39,095 bases of DNA, taken from NCBI RefSeq assembly GCF_900115615.1, contig NZ_FOXB01000020.1, positions 1-39,095 on the forward strand, read 5' to 3'. The position numbers and the translations under genes were made by a program. Below the pieces are notes generated by a model. The model had not been told where the DNA came from. It worked only from the letters and a program-made list of their open reading frames with translations, and made no database searches. Positions 28,914 through 37,414 of this stretch are shown here, piece by piece (positions within the stretch are counted from its first letter, which is position 1; each line of letters begins with the position of its first letter). This stretch comes from Hydrogenimonas thermophila. GTDB taxonomy: Bacteria > Campylobacterota > Campylobacteria > Campylobacterales > Hydrogenimonadaceae.

Positions 28914-29880
28914 TCTTCTCTCCCCACTCTACTATCTGTTTTACAATTTTTTCAGGTGTTGGTATAGAGGCTAACTCCAGTTTTCTGTTGTAAGGAATTG
29001 GAATATCTTCACCTGCAATTCTTAGAGGTGCAGCATCTAAAAGATAAAACATCTCTTCAACCGCCCAGCTTGTAATTTGTGAGCCAAATCCGCCTTTTTT
29101 GTGATCCTCTTCTACAACAACCAAACGACTAGTCTTTTTAAGTGATGCTGCCAATGTCTGATAATCTATAGGATTTAAAGAGCATAAATCTATAACTTCA
29201 CAACTCTTTCCAAGATTTTTTTCAATCTCTGGTACTGCTTCTAAAACATCATCTACCATTTTAAGGTAGCTAACAACTGTTATGTCACTTCCCTCTTTGA
29301 CAACAAGTGCCTTAAATGGATCAATATCACTCTCAAAATCTACTTCACCTTTTTTATTGTAAAGCAATTCGTGTTCTATAAAAATTACCGGATCATCTAA
29401 CAAAATCGCCTTTTTAAGTGCGTGGTAGGCATAGTTGACATCACTTGCAGCAAAAACTATCAATCCTGGAACAGATGAAAGCATCTGTTCATAACTCTCA
29501 CTATGCTGTGCCGCTAACTGCTTGCTGACTCCTTGAGGCAAACGGACAACCATAGGCAAAGTAATCTTACCTGCACTCATATAGTGCAGTTTAGCCATAT
29601 GGTTTATAATCTGATCAAATGCTAAAAGAGCAAAGTTTGCCGTCATAAGCTCTGCAACAGGACGAAGCCCACCTATTGCCATACCAACACCATTTCCAAT
29701 AATGCTAAGTTCTGCAATAGGTGTATCTATGACTCTTTTTTCTCCATATTTAGCAAAAAGCCCCTCCGTTACACGGTAACTGCCGCCATATATGCCTATG
29801 TCTTCTCCAAGCAAGACAACATTGGAATCAATCTCCATTGTCTCATCGATTGCTCTATTTAATGCTTCACGATATAACAT
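28903..29880 (-). CDS. pdhB: Pyruvate dehydrogenase E1, beta subunit
   Basis: 325 residues from ATG 29880 (MLYREALNRAIDETMEID), which matches the normal N-terminus of E1 beta; 23 extra codons upstream are open but lie within pdhA and have no homology. Motifs include LLGEDIGIYGGSYRVTEGL, DTPIAELSIIGNGVGMA and ITLPMVVRLPQG. The C-terminal domain has VEEDHKKGGFGSQI and RIAGEDIPIPYN. With E1 alpha it forms the ThDP-dependent decarboxylase. There is no clear ribosome site; translation is likely coupled through the 14-base overlap with pdhA. Confidence 0.93.
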   Translation of the reverse strand: MLYREALNRAIDETMEIDSNVVLLGEDIGIYGGSYRVTEGLFAKYGEKRVIDTPIAELSIIGNGVGMAIGGLRPVAELMTANFALLAFDQIINHMAKLHYMSAGKITLPMVVRLPQGVSKQLAAQHSESYEQMLSSVPGLIVFAASDVNYAYHALKKAILLDDPVIFIEHELLYNKKGEVDFESDIDPFKALVVKEGSDITVVSYLKMVDDVLEAVPEIEKNLGKSCEVIDLCSLNPIDYQTLAASLKKTSRLVVVEEDHKKGGFGSQITSWAVEEMFYLLDAAPLRIAGEDIPIPYNRKLELASIPTPEKIVKQIVEWGEKSGL

Positions 29881-30838
29881 TGGCACAACTTTGGCAAAAA
29901 ACATTTTTATATAGCTCTTCAATCTCTGGTTCAGGACTAGATAAAGCAAACTCTACAGCTTCCTCTACCGCTTCTTGAGCTCTTTTTTCTAATGTTTCAA
30001 TATAACTATCATCTACCAAGTAGTTATCTTTTAACACCCTTTTCATTCGCTCAATAGGATCTTTTGATTTACAAACCTGCATCTCCAATTGAGTGCGGTA
30101 ACTGCCCGGATCACTCATTGAGTGCCCTTCAAAACGGCACGTAAATGCCTCTACAAAGATAGGACCATGACCATTGTATATGCTCTTTTGAGCCTCTTTT
30201 AGAGTCTCATATACGGCAACAGCATCCATACCATCAACTTCAACTGTCCGCATGTAAGGCTCAGCCTTTTTTGACTGTTTTAAAAATGGAGCTACACTGG
30301 TAATTTTTGTACCAATAGCATAACCGTTGTTTTCGCAAAGAAATAGAAGAGGAAGATTTTGAGCACTTGCAATGTTTAAAGATTCAAAAAAAGCCCCGCA
30401 GTTTGTTGCACCATCTCCAAAAATAACCATAACAGCCTCTTGACTGCCTTGATACTTTCTAGCATAAGCACAACCTACTGCATTTGGAATATGCTCACCA
30501 ACAATGGCATCACCACCATAGAAGAAGTGTGAAGGATCATAAAGGTGCATAGAACCACCTTTACCACGACTTACACCGGTAACTTTTCCAAAAAGCTCTG
30601 CCATAACAGATTTTGCACTAAGCCCACGTGCAATAGCCATAACATGAACACGATAACCAGAGAAGATGTCTCCTCTATCAAACGCCTTCATAGCAGAGAC
30701 ACTAAGAGCTTCCTGACCAATATCTAAATGTAAAAATCCTGAAATATTACCTTGCATATAGTGCTCTTTAGCCGCAAACTCAAATTTACGACCAAGAACC
30801 ATAAGATAGTAGATCTCTTCAGCAAGCAGCTTATTCAC
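29867..30838 (-). CDS. pdhA: Pyruvate dehydrogenase E1, alpha subunit
   Basis: 323 residues. The thiamine diphosphate motif begins GDGATNCGAFFESLNIA at 141-157 and ends LCENN at 167-171. RGKGGSMHL at 91-99 and GHSMSDPGSYR near 255 are typical E1 alpha loops. It oxidatively decarboxylates pyruvate and loads the lipoyl arm of E2. The start is GTG with no Shine-Dalgarno of its own; a 12-codon ORF with a strong site ends across this GTG, so coupling is likely. It heads the operon pdhA-pdhB-pdhC-lpdA-lipB-lipA, in which consecutive genes overlap or nearly touch. Confidence 0.93.
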   Translation of the reverse strand: MNKLLAEEIYYLMVLGRKFEFAAKEHYMQGNISGFLHLDIGQEALSVSAMKAFDRGDIFSGYRVHVMAIARGLSAKSVMAELFGKVTGVSRGKGGSMHLYDPSHFFYGGDAIVGEHIPNAVGCAYARKYQGSQEAVMVIFGDGATNCGAFFESLNIASAQNLPLLFLCENNGYAIGTKITSVAPFLKQSKKAEPYMRTVEVDGMDAVAVYETLKEAQKSIYNGHGPIFVEAFTCRFEGHSMSDPGSYRTQLEMQVCKSKDPIERMKRVLKDNYLVDDSYIETLEKRAQEAVEEAVEFALSSPEPEIEELYKNVFCQSCANVIS

Positions 30839-30869
30839 AAATAAGCTTATATTGTAGATTATGTGTCAT
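30831..30869 (-). CDS. Putative 12-residue leader peptide upstream of pdhA
   Basis: MTHNLQYKLICE. AGAAGGA lies 7 bases before its ATG, the best ribosome site in this leader. Its TAA stop overlaps the pdhA GTG start (8-base overlap, different frame). Composition shows no run of one amino acid, so classical attenuation is unlikely. The main inferred role is to bring ribosomes to the weak pdhA start. Confidence 0.45.
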   Translation of the reverse strand: MTHNLQYKLICE

Positions 30870-30896
30870 TGAGTATTCCTTCTTATAATGACACAT
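30861..30896. promoter_or_regulatory. Operator-like inverted repeat before pdhA
   Basis: ATGTGTCATT (30861-30870) and AATGACACAT (30887-30896) are perfect 10-base inverted repeats with 16 bases between. One arm overlaps the -10 and probable start of transcription, and the other covers the leader ATG. This suits binding of a dimeric repressor. A full RNA hairpin is less likely, since transcription should start inside the first arm. Confidence 0.5.
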
Positions 30897-30900
30897 TATA
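30895..30900 (-). promoter_or_regulatory. -10 element of the pdh operon
   Basis: A consensus TATAAT on the minus strand, preceded by GGC and 25 bases upstream of the leader ATG. No good -35 is visible. It overlaps the inverted repeat at 30861-30896. Confidence 0.5.
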
Positions 30901-30931
30901 GCCATATTGAGTTAATATGCTATAACTTTTT

Positions 30932-32848
30932 TCAAATTAGTTTAAAAAAACAAACTCCCAAGGCAGGAAGACGAACATTTATTGAGTGTTTTCTGCCATT
31001 ACACTCTATCTCTTCTGTTTCAACAGGCTCTGGATTTGTAATATTCCACCCCTCATAAACCTTGTATTGAGAGTTAAAAATCTCTTTCCAACGCCCAAAA
31101 ATGGGTACACCTACACGATAATTCTCATAAACTCTATTGGCAAAGTTACAAACAACTAAAATTGTCTCATCTTCAATATTACTCTTACGTATAAAACTTA
31201 AAACATTTCTCTGTGTATCATTGGCTTCTATCCACTCAAAACCGGCATGCTTCTCATCATACAGATATAATGCCCGTTCGGTTTTGTAAAGTCCATTTAG
31301 ATCACTAACAAGCCTTTGCAATCCTTGATGCATCGGTTTTTCAAGCAGATGCCAATCTAAACTATCTTCATAGTTCCACTCACGCCACTGCCCAAACTCA
31401 CCACCCATAAAAAGAAGTTTCTTACCCGGATGAGCTGTCATATAAGAAAAAAGAGCTCTTAGATTTGCAAACTTCTGATTCTCATCACCTGACATTTTGT
31501 TAATAAGCGATCCTTTCATATGAACCACTTCATCATGACTTAGGGGCAATAGAAAATTTTCATCAAATGCATACCACATACTAAAGGTTATATGTTGGTG
31601 GTTATGTTGTCTATGGATCGGATCAAGCATAAAGTATTTGAGTGTATCGTGCATCCACCCCATATTCCATTTAAAACCAAATCCAAGCCCACCTGTATAG
31701 ACAGGGCGTGTAACCTTTTTATAGGCAGTTGACTCTTCTGCAATCATTACAATATCTTGGTATACACCATAAACAGTTTCATTGAGCTGTTTTAAAAACT
31801 CAACCGCTTCTAAATTTTCATTGCCTCCATACCTGTTTGGAAGCCACTCACCATCTTTTCTAGCATAGTTTAGGTATAACATTGAAGCGACAGCATCAAC
31901 TCTAATCCCATCAATATGAAACTTTTCAAGCCAATACATTGCACTTGAAATTAAAAAGGCACGCACCTCATTTCGTCCATAATTAAAGATAGCACTGCCC
32001 CACTCCGGATGGTAACCGAGTCTAGGATCTTCATGCTCATAAAGGCAGATACCGTCAAAATTTAAAAGACCGTGACCATCAGTCACAAAGTGCGAAGGTA
32101 CCCAATCCATAATAACGCCAATATTGTAAGAGTGCATAATATCTACAAACTGCATAAACTCCTGCGGTGTGCCGTAACGTGCTGTTGGTGCAAAATAACC
32201 TGTTACCTGATACCCCCAAGAACCCTCAAACGGATACTCAGTAATTGGCATAATCTCAACGTGAGTATAATTCATCTTTACCAGATAATCCGCCAGTTCT
32301 GTTGCCAACTCAACGTAACTAAGAAAACGGTTCCCCTCTTCTACTTTTCTACGCCAAGAACCTAAATGGACTTCATAAATTGTTATTGGTTTGTCGTGGG
32401 CATTGTGTGTTTTACGAAGATCCATCCAAATATCATCACTCCACCTATAATCATCAATCGAGCAGATGCGTGATGCAGAATGAGGAGGTTTTTCAGCATA
32501 TTTAGCATAAGGATCAGCTTTTTTAAATGTACGACCGTTAATGCTTGAAACAATATGGTATTTATAGGTTTGACCAATGAATGCTCCCTCTACAAACCCT
32601 TCCCAAATGCCAGAGCTATCATCTCTTAGTTTAAGCGGATGTTCTGATGGATCGTAGTGGTTAAAGTCGGCAACAACGCTCACAGACACAGCATTTGGTG
32701 CCCATACAGCAAAATAGACACCTTTTTTACCTTGTCGTTCCATAATATGAGAACCCATCTTCTCATATAGTTTTACGTGGGTTCCCTCTTTAAACAGGTA
32801 GATATCCATATCGCTAAAACGGGTAATATCGTAGTAAATTTGATTCAT
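30932..32848 (-). CDS. glgB: 1,4-alpha-glucan branching enzyme
   Basis: 638 residues, full length for the short GlgB form. An N-terminal CBM48-type domain (about 25-130: YFAVWAPNAVSVSVVADFN) precedes a GH13 barrel. DWVPSHF (248-254), the nucleophile Asp318 in IDGIRVDAVASM, the acid in AEEST (371-372) and PLSHDEVVHMKGS are present. It adds alpha-1,6 branches to glycogen. The gene starts 8 bases after glgA, so the two form an operon. Confidence 0.97.
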   Translation of the reverse strand: MNQIYYDITRFSDMDIYLFKEGTHVKLYEKMGSHIMERQGKKGVYFAVWAPNAVSVSVVADFNHYDPSEHPLKLRDDSSGIWEGFVEGAFIGQTYKYHIVSSINGRTFKKADPYAKYAEKPPHSASRICSIDDYRWSDDIWMDLRKTHNAHDKPITIYEVHLGSWRRKVEEGNRFLSYVELATELADYLVKMNYTHVEIMPITEYPFEGSWGYQVTGYFAPTARYGTPQEFMQFVDIMHSYNIGVIMDWVPSHFVTDGHGLLNFDGICLYEHEDPRLGYHPEWGSAIFNYGRNEVRAFLISSAMYWLEKFHIDGIRVDAVASMLYLNYARKDGEWLPNRYGGNENLEAVEFLKQLNETVYGVYQDIVMIAEESTAYKKVTRPVYTGGLGFGFKWNMGWMHDTLKYFMLDPIHRQHNHQHITFSMWYAFDENFLLPLSHDEVVHMKGSLINKMSGDENQKFANLRALFSYMTAHPGKKLLFMGGEFGQWREWNYEDSLDWHLLEKPMHQGLQRLVSDLNGLYKTERALYLYDEKHAGFEWIEANDTQRNVLSFIRKSNIEDETILVVCNFANRVYENYRVGVPIFGRWKEIFNSQYKVYEGWNITNPEPVETEEIECNGRKHSINVRLPALGVCFFKLI

Positions 32849-32856
32849 AACACTTC

Positions 32857-34344
32857 TTACTTATAGTTTTGTACACGCTTGGCATAAAGCGCATAGTAGT
32901 AAAGGTCTTCATACGCCTTAGCCGACTTTTCCCAATCAAATCGTGCCTCCATAGCACGCTTTTGCATTAACTGGTAAGTTTCTGGTTCATAGCAGTAAGT
33001 CTCAACTGCCCATTTAACTGTTTGGTAAAGAGCTTCAGTAGTTGCATGATAAAATTTAAATCCATTACCCCCTTTAGTAGCAGGATCGTAGTTATGAATA
33101 GTATCATCAAGACCGCCTGTTGCACGGACAATTGGCAAAGTACCATACCTTAAAGAATATATCTGATTTAATCCACACGGCTCAAATAGTGACGGCATCA
33201 AGAAAAGGTCACTCCCAGCTTCAATCTTGTGTGCCAACTCATTGGAATACCCTATATGGCAGGCAAACTTTTTGGGGTATCGGTTAGCAATATCGCTAAA
33301 AAATCCCTCAGCCCACTTCTCACCGGTTCCAAGCATTACTATCTGTATATCTAAATGCATAAAACCCTCAATCACTCCGGCAATCAGACCGATTCCTTTT
33401 TGTTCAGCCAAACGCCCAACAAAGCCAATTAGCGGCACATTATCTCGAACTGGCAGGTTAAAACGCTTTTGCAAATCCTTTTTGCAGACTTCTTTTCCTG
33501 ACATATTATCAATGTCATACTGTTTGGCTATATAGGGATCAACACTCGGATTCCATTCATCATAATCTACACCATTTAAAACTCCGTATAGCTTATGGCT
33601 GTGAGCACATATATGCTCATTAAGTCCAAAACCAAACTCTGGTGTTTGAATCTCTTGTGCATACTTTCTACTCACTGTCGTTACTACATCAGCGTGAAAA
33701 ATCCCCCCTTTAAGCAAGTTTACACCATCCATAGCTTCAAGCTCATAAGGGTTAAAATGCTCCCATCCTACCTCCATCACATCGACAATATCTTTGAAAA
33801 ACTGCCCTTGATACTGAAGATTGTGAATTGTAAGCAAAGATGCAGTATCTTTAAATGTTTCATCAAAAGCGTAACAGCTCTTTAATAGAAGTGGTTGAAC
33901 TGCAGTATGCCAATCATTTGAGTGGACAATATCTGGTTTAAACTCCAACCTTTTACACAGCTCTAAAGCCGATCTGCTAAGAAAGATAAACCTAAGATCA
34001 TTGTCTGTGTAGCTAAAACTGCTCTCATCAGCATAGAGACCAGATCTACCAAAGAACTCTTCATAATCTATGAGATATATCGGTACATCAGATCCAGGAA
34101 GATAGTCTCTATAAACACCTGCAAAAAGTTCACCCATTGGCCCCATCGATACAATAAGAGGTTCATTTAGAGGCTCAAGATTTGATCTATCTATGCAGTA
34201 GTAACGAGGCATAACAACAACTACATTATGACCAAGCTTTGCCAATGCTTTTGGAAGTGTTCCTGACACATCAGCCAATCCACCGGTTTTTGCAAATGGA
34301 ACTGCCTCTGAAGTAGAAAAGAGTATATTTAAAGAGTGATTCAT
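32857..34344 (-). CDS. glgA: Glycogen synthase (ADP-glucose type)
   Basis: 495 residues, GT5 family. KTGGLADVSGTLPKAL near 19-34 is the N-terminal ADP-glucose loop. HSNDWHTAVQPL near 140, GFVGRLAEQKGIGL near 308 and PSLFEPCGLNQIYSLRYG near 392 are the other signature regions. It extends alpha-1,4 glucan chains. Neither glgC (ADP-glucose synthesis) nor glgP is in the window. An inverted repeat directly before the ATG may affect its expression. Confidence 0.97.
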   Translation of the reverse strand: MNHSLNILFSTSEAVPFAKTGGLADVSGTLPKALAKLGHNVVVVMPRYYCIDRSNLEPLNEPLIVSMGPMGELFAGVYRDYLPGSDVPIYLIDYEEFFGRSGLYADESSFSYTDNDLRFIFLSRSALELCKRLEFKPDIVHSNDWHTAVQPLLLKSCYAFDETFKDTASLLTIHNLQYQGQFFKDIVDVMEVGWEHFNPYELEAMDGVNLLKGGIFHADVVTTVSRKYAQEIQTPEFGFGLNEHICAHSHKLYGVLNGVDYDEWNPSVDPYIAKQYDIDNMSGKEVCKKDLQKRFNLPVRDNVPLIGFVGRLAEQKGIGLIAGVIEGFMHLDIQIVMLGTGEKWAEGFFSDIANRYPKKFACHIGYSNELAHKIEAGSDLFLMPSLFEPCGLNQIYSLRYGTLPIVRATGGLDDTIHNYDPATKGGNGFKFYHATTEALYQTVKWAVETYCYEPETYQLMQKRAMEARFDWEKSAKAYEDLYYYALYAKRVQNYK

Positions 34345-34371
34345 ACTGGTTTCCTTAAAATATAAACCAGT
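34345..34371 (-). promoter_or_regulatory. Hairpin covering the glgA ribosome site
   Basis: On the minus strand ACTGGTTT and AAACCAGT are perfect 8-base inverted repeats around an 11-base loop, ending directly at the glgA ATG. The Shine-Dalgarno AAGGAA straddles loop and stem, so folding of the mRNA could hinder initiation; a DNA operator is the alternative. Confidence 0.45.
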
Positions 34372-34453
34372 AAGTAGTTTAGTAAAAAATATCTACCACA
34401 ACAGCTTAATAGTTTAAACCATTGTAGCAGATATTATCAAATATAAATTTTAA

Positions 34454-35167
34454 TTAAAAAGGCCAAACAGATTCTACAAGTTTTGTACCCCAACTCTTTT
34501 CTGTTGCTTCCTTAATATCACCCTGAGTTTCGTACATAATTTTTGCATCAGCTATATTTTGAGAGTTAATTTGATTTGTTTGAGATATATCTTCTGGGCG
34601 AATAACTCCACTAACGTGAAGTATCTGCTTCTGACCATCAATCAATATTTCTCTCCTTCCATCAATAAAGTAGTTTCCATTTTCAAGAATTTTAATTATG
34701 CGAGCTGAAAGAGTTGTTGTAAATGTTTCTGTACGCTGACTAGAACCTTTTGCATTAAATACATTGTTAGAATCTATTTTAAAACCCACATTTGTTAGAG
34801 CATTGACTTTTGCAGCTAATTTGCCCATTTCACTACCTGTTGGAGCTGTCATTAAACCACCACCAAGTCCATCAACTGTACTTTTACTAACAGACTTTTG
34901 ACCACTTGATGATGCCAAGATATTCTCATTTATAACAACTGTAACTATGTCATTTACATTCATTGCCTTTTTATCAGAAAAGACTGGATTGTCTCCCCTG
35001 CCAAAGAGACTACCTGGATTTTCAATATTGTTTTTAGGCTCTTTTGGTGGAAGTTGTTCCACATATTTTGGAGGCTTAAAATTTATTTTTGCATCAGCCT
35101 GATGACTGCTGCATCCTGCAAAAACAATTAAAACAGATGATATAGCCAATAACTTTAATCCTCGCAT
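34454..35167 (-). CDS. flgH: Flagellar L-ring protein FlgH
   Basis: 237 residues. Lipoprotein signal with lipobox VFAGC (Cys19). The FlgH domain shows SLFGRGDNPVFSDKKAMNVND near 53-73 (first residues identify it), DIVTVVINEN, and later NYFIDGRREILIDGQKQILH and VIRPEDI. It forms the outer-membrane ring around the flagellar rod. It is alone here: no flgI, flgG or other flagellar genes flank it, which is normal for scattered Campylobacterota flagellar genes. AGGAAAG lies 5 bases before the ATG. Confidence 0.95.
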   Translation of the reverse strand: MRGLKLLAISSVLIVFAGCSSHQADAKINFKPPKYVEQLPPKEPKNNIENPGSLFGRGDNPVFSDKKAMNVNDIVTVVINENILASSSGQKSVSKSTVDGLGGGLMTAPTGSEMGKLAAKVNALTNVGFKIDSNNVFNAKGSSQRTETFTTTLSARIIKILENGNYFIDGRREILIDGQKQILHVSGVIRPEDISQTNQINSQNIADAKIMYETQGDIKEATEKSWGTKLVESVWPF

Positions 35168-35182
35168 ACTCTTTCCTGATTT

Positions 35183-35191
35183 TGGTATAAT
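35183..35191 (+). promoter_or_regulatory. Extended -10 promoter of the GatB/YqeY gene
   Basis: TGGTATAAT is a consensus extended -10 on the plus strand, 56 bases before the ATG. Expected transcription start is near 35198. Confidence 0.55.
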
Positions 35192-35247
35192 TCAATGCAA
35201 TTTTATCAAAACAGTAGCAAAAACTGTTCCAACATAAGGATTTCCCA

Positions 35248-35694
35248 ATGAGTCAACTCAAAGCAAAACTTCAAGCTGATCTTAAAACAGCAATGAAAGA
35301 GAAAGATGCATTCAAACGAGACGTTATTCGCTTTGTTATGAGTGCTATCAAACAGATAGAGGTAGATGAGAGAAAAGAGTTGAGCGATGCTGATATTGAG
35401 GCTATTTTAGTTAAACAGATCAAACAGCGAAATGATGCTATTGATCAATTTAAAGAGGGTGGTAGAGAAGACCTTGTAGAGAAAAATGAAAAAGAGCTGG
35501 AGATACTTCGAAGCTACCTTCCTGAACCAATGAGTGAAGATGAGGTAAGAGAGATTCTAAAAGAGATCATTGCCGAAACTGGTGCCGAGAGTATGAAAGA
35601 CATGGGTAAAGTTATGGGTGCTGCAAAAAGCAAAATCGGCAGTCGTGCAGAAGGTAAAGTTATTAACCAAATTGCAAAAGAGCTTTTGTCTTAA
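35248..35694 (+). CDS. GatB/YqeY domain protein
   Basis: 148 residues, the normal size for YqeY. The whole length is the helical domain related to the tail of GatB: LKTAMKEKDAFKRDVIRFVM near 12-31, EAILVKQIKQRNDAIDQF near 51-68 and the C-terminal MGKVMGAAKSKIGSRAEGK. It is thought to bind tRNA, but the cellular role is not settled. AAGGA is 7 bases before the ATG. Divergent from flgH. Confidence 0.93.
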   Translation: MSQLKAKLQADLKTAMKEKDAFKRDVIRFVMSAIKQIEVDERKELSDADIEAILVKQIKQRNDAIDQFKEGGREDLVEKNEKELEILRSYLPEPMSEDEVREILKEIIAETGAESMKDMGKVMGAAKSKIGSRAEGKVINQIAKELLS

Positions 35695-35703
35695 ACCTCC
35701 TCT

Positions 35704-35728
35704 TTTTACGGGAACTCCTCCCGTAAAA
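35704..35728 (+). terminator. Hairpin after the GatB/YqeY gene
   Basis: TTTTACGGGA and TCCCGTAAAA are perfect 10-base arms with a 5-base loop, 9 bases after the stop. No U tract follows on the plus strand, so efficiency is uncertain. Confidence 0.5.
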
Positions 35729-35835
35729 GCAAACTCTTCCCTATTTTACTTCTAAAAAAAACTTAAATATTTTTTTGAACCATACAAAATATAAATTTAT
35801 ACTATCATATAGAAATATATAAATTAGGAAACATT

Positions 35836-36474
35836 ATGTTTAAAGATAGAGTAGATGCAGGGAAAAAGCTTGCAGAAAAACTTAAAGAATTAGAACCATT
35901 TGAAAATTCTATTATCCTCGCACTTCCTCGTGGAGGTGTGCCAGTAGCTTATGAAGTGGCAAAGATACTAAACATACCATTAGATGTCATAATTGTGCGT
36001 AAACTTGGAGCACCTCTTAATGAAGAGTTTGCAATAGGTTCTTTAGTAGAAGGCAACCCAGAACGTGTAATTTTAAATGAAGATGTAATTCGCAAACTTG
36101 GAATAGAAAAAAAGTATCTTGATGAAGTCATAAACAAAGAACGAAATGAGCTTCACAGAAGAGAAGAACTATATAGAAAATCTCAAAATATACTCTCAAC
36201 CATTAAAAATAAAAAAGTCATACTCATAGACGACGGAGTTGCAACAGGTTATACCATAAAAGCAGCACTTACAGCAATTCGTGAACAAGAACCAAGTTCA
36301 ATAATCGTTGCTCTTCCTGTTGCTCCTCTTGATGCTTTAAGAGAATTAGATAGATTAGCCGACCAAGTCATAATTCTTGAAACACCAGAGCCTTTTTGGG
36401 CTGTAGGTGCACATTATAAATACTTTAACCAAACGAGTGATACTGAAGTGGTTAAACTGCTTAATCAATTTTAG
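35836..36474 (+). CDS. Type I phosphoribosyltransferase-domain protein
   Basis: 212 residues. The PRPP-binding motif is VILIDDGVATGYT at 128-140, with the flanking IILALPRGGVPVAYEVA at 26-42 and VRKLGAP at 54-60. Stand-alone proteins of this type are widespread and annotated only as phosphoribosyltransferase. The flexible hood region is longer than in hypoxanthine or uracil enzymes, so no base is assigned. A ribosome site TAGGAA precedes the ATG by 6 bases. Its 3' end overlaps the tail of a small gene on the other strand by 14 bases. Confidence 0.85.
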   Translation: MFKDRVDAGKKLAEKLKELEPFENSIILALPRGGVPVAYEVAKILNIPLDVIIVRKLGAPLNEEFAIGSLVEGNPERVILNEDVIRKLGIEKKYLDEVINKERNELHRREELYRKSQNILSTIKNKKVILIDDGVATGYTIKAALTAIREQEPSSIIVALPVAPLDALRELDRLADQVIILETPEPFWAVGAHYKYFNQTSDTEVVKLLNQF

Positions 36475-36559
36475 ATCTTTTATTGAGAATATTACGCCCT
36501 ATCAAAACCAGTGTTCCATATGCTACTGCTACTACAAGCAATGAATTTATTACCCACAT
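36461..36559 (-). CDS. Small single-pass membrane peptide, 32 residues
   Basis: An unlisted ORF. MWVINSLLVVAVAYGTLVLI is a membrane helix of about 20 residues; a basic tail (GRNILNKRSKID) follows, which would stay in the cytoplasm. AAGGAG sits 5 bases before the ATG, and a promoter-like pair lies just upstream (36585-36614), so it has a complete short transcription unit. Small proteins of this shape often attach to larger membrane complexes, but no partner gene is adjacent and no family is recognised. The stop lies inside the phosphoribosyltransferase gene end, on the opposite strand. Confidence 0.5.
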   Translation of the reverse strand: MWVINSLLVVAVAYGTLVLIGRNILNKRSKID

Positions 36560-36584
36560 CTCATCTCCTTTTATTGGAAACTTT

Positions 36585-36614
36585 ATTTTAACGTAGTAGG
36601 CTTTATTTTGGCAA
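36585..36614 (-). promoter_or_regulatory. Promoter of the 32-residue membrane peptide gene
   Basis: Minus-strand TTGCCA (36609-36614), an 18-base spacer, then TAAAAT (36585-36590). The start of transcription would be near 36578, giving a leader of about 20 bases that contains the AAGGAG ribosome site. Confidence 0.5.
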
Positions 36615-36720
36615 CCTAAATCTAACTATATTTTTTTTGAATAAGACTCCTTAAATCAATAAATCTTACTAGTCAACTAAATTTAAGAGTTAATATCATT
36701 TAAATTAATAATTTAGACAA

Positions 36721-37368
36721 TTAGTCAGGCATATGTAACAGCATATAATTTACTATATTTCTATTCTCTTTTATATATGCAATAGCTGATTTATCTAATA
36801 TTCTATTTGATATTGCAAAAATTCTTTGTATTTTATAATTTTTATATATAGGATTTTTTTCTATAAAACTGTATGTATCACCAACAAATGATTTTATCTT
36901 TTCATGATTAATTTTATATTTACTATTTTCTTTCCAGTTTTTACATTGTATTAAAACAATTTCATCATTTCTTATAGCAATTAGATCTATACTGCTATCT
37001 TTCTTCCCTTTTTCTATTCCATTAAATTTTACAATGTATCCTAAATTTTCAAAATATTTACCTACGTATTTTTCATAGTCTTTACCTTTTTTTACTAAAG
37101 ATTTTTTATATTCCTCTTTACTCATTCTCTTCTTATTATTTTCTGTTTTAACTTTTAAATCAACTATAGTTTCATTATCAATTTTATTATTTTGATATTT
37201 TTTTTCAATTTCTTGTTCTATTTTTTCCTTTTCTTGTTTCAAAATTTCTTCTTTTAGCTTTATATATTCACCAGGGGTTTTAAATTTCTTTTTAAATCTT
37301 TTTTTCTTTTCTTGTTCTGTTTGATTAAGAAACTTTTCAATAGTATTAAATAATTTTGATATACTCAT
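36721..37368 (-). CDS. Mrr-like restriction endonuclease
   Basis: 215 residues. The first 90 are highly charged and probably a coiled coil (KEEILKQEKEKIEQEIEKKY near 39-58). The C-terminal half is a PD-(D/E)xK nuclease of the Mrr/RecB-like type: Glu99, Asp128 in SSIDLIAIR and the QCK motif at 141-143 (QCKNW). Such proteins cut foreign, often modified, DNA. It follows the truncated helicase by 46 bases, with a perfect 16-bp AT palindrome at 37390-37405 between them. The very AT-rich coding sequence suggests acquisition by transfer. Confidence 0.72.
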   Translation of the reverse strand: MSISKLFNTIEKFLNQTEQEKKKRFKKKFKTPGEYIKLKEEILKQEKEKIEQEIEKKYQNNKIDNETIVDLKVKTENNKKRMSKEEYKKSLVKKGKDYEKYVGKYFENLGYIVKFNGIEKGKKDSSIDLIAIRNDEIVLIQCKNWKENSKYKINHEKIKSFVGDTYSFIEKNPIYKNYKIQRIFAISNRILDKSAIAYIKENRNIVNYMLLHMPD

Positions 37369-37414
37369 TTTATATTTATATTTATTTTTATTTTATTAAT
37401 AAAATAACATTATC

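Noticed and set aside
28903-29949. Longer E1 beta start within pdhA, as if alpha and beta were a frameshifted fusion
   Set aside because: Both proteins have complete normal ends; the additional 23 codons have no homology, and a 14-base overlap from ATG 29880 is the simpler reading.
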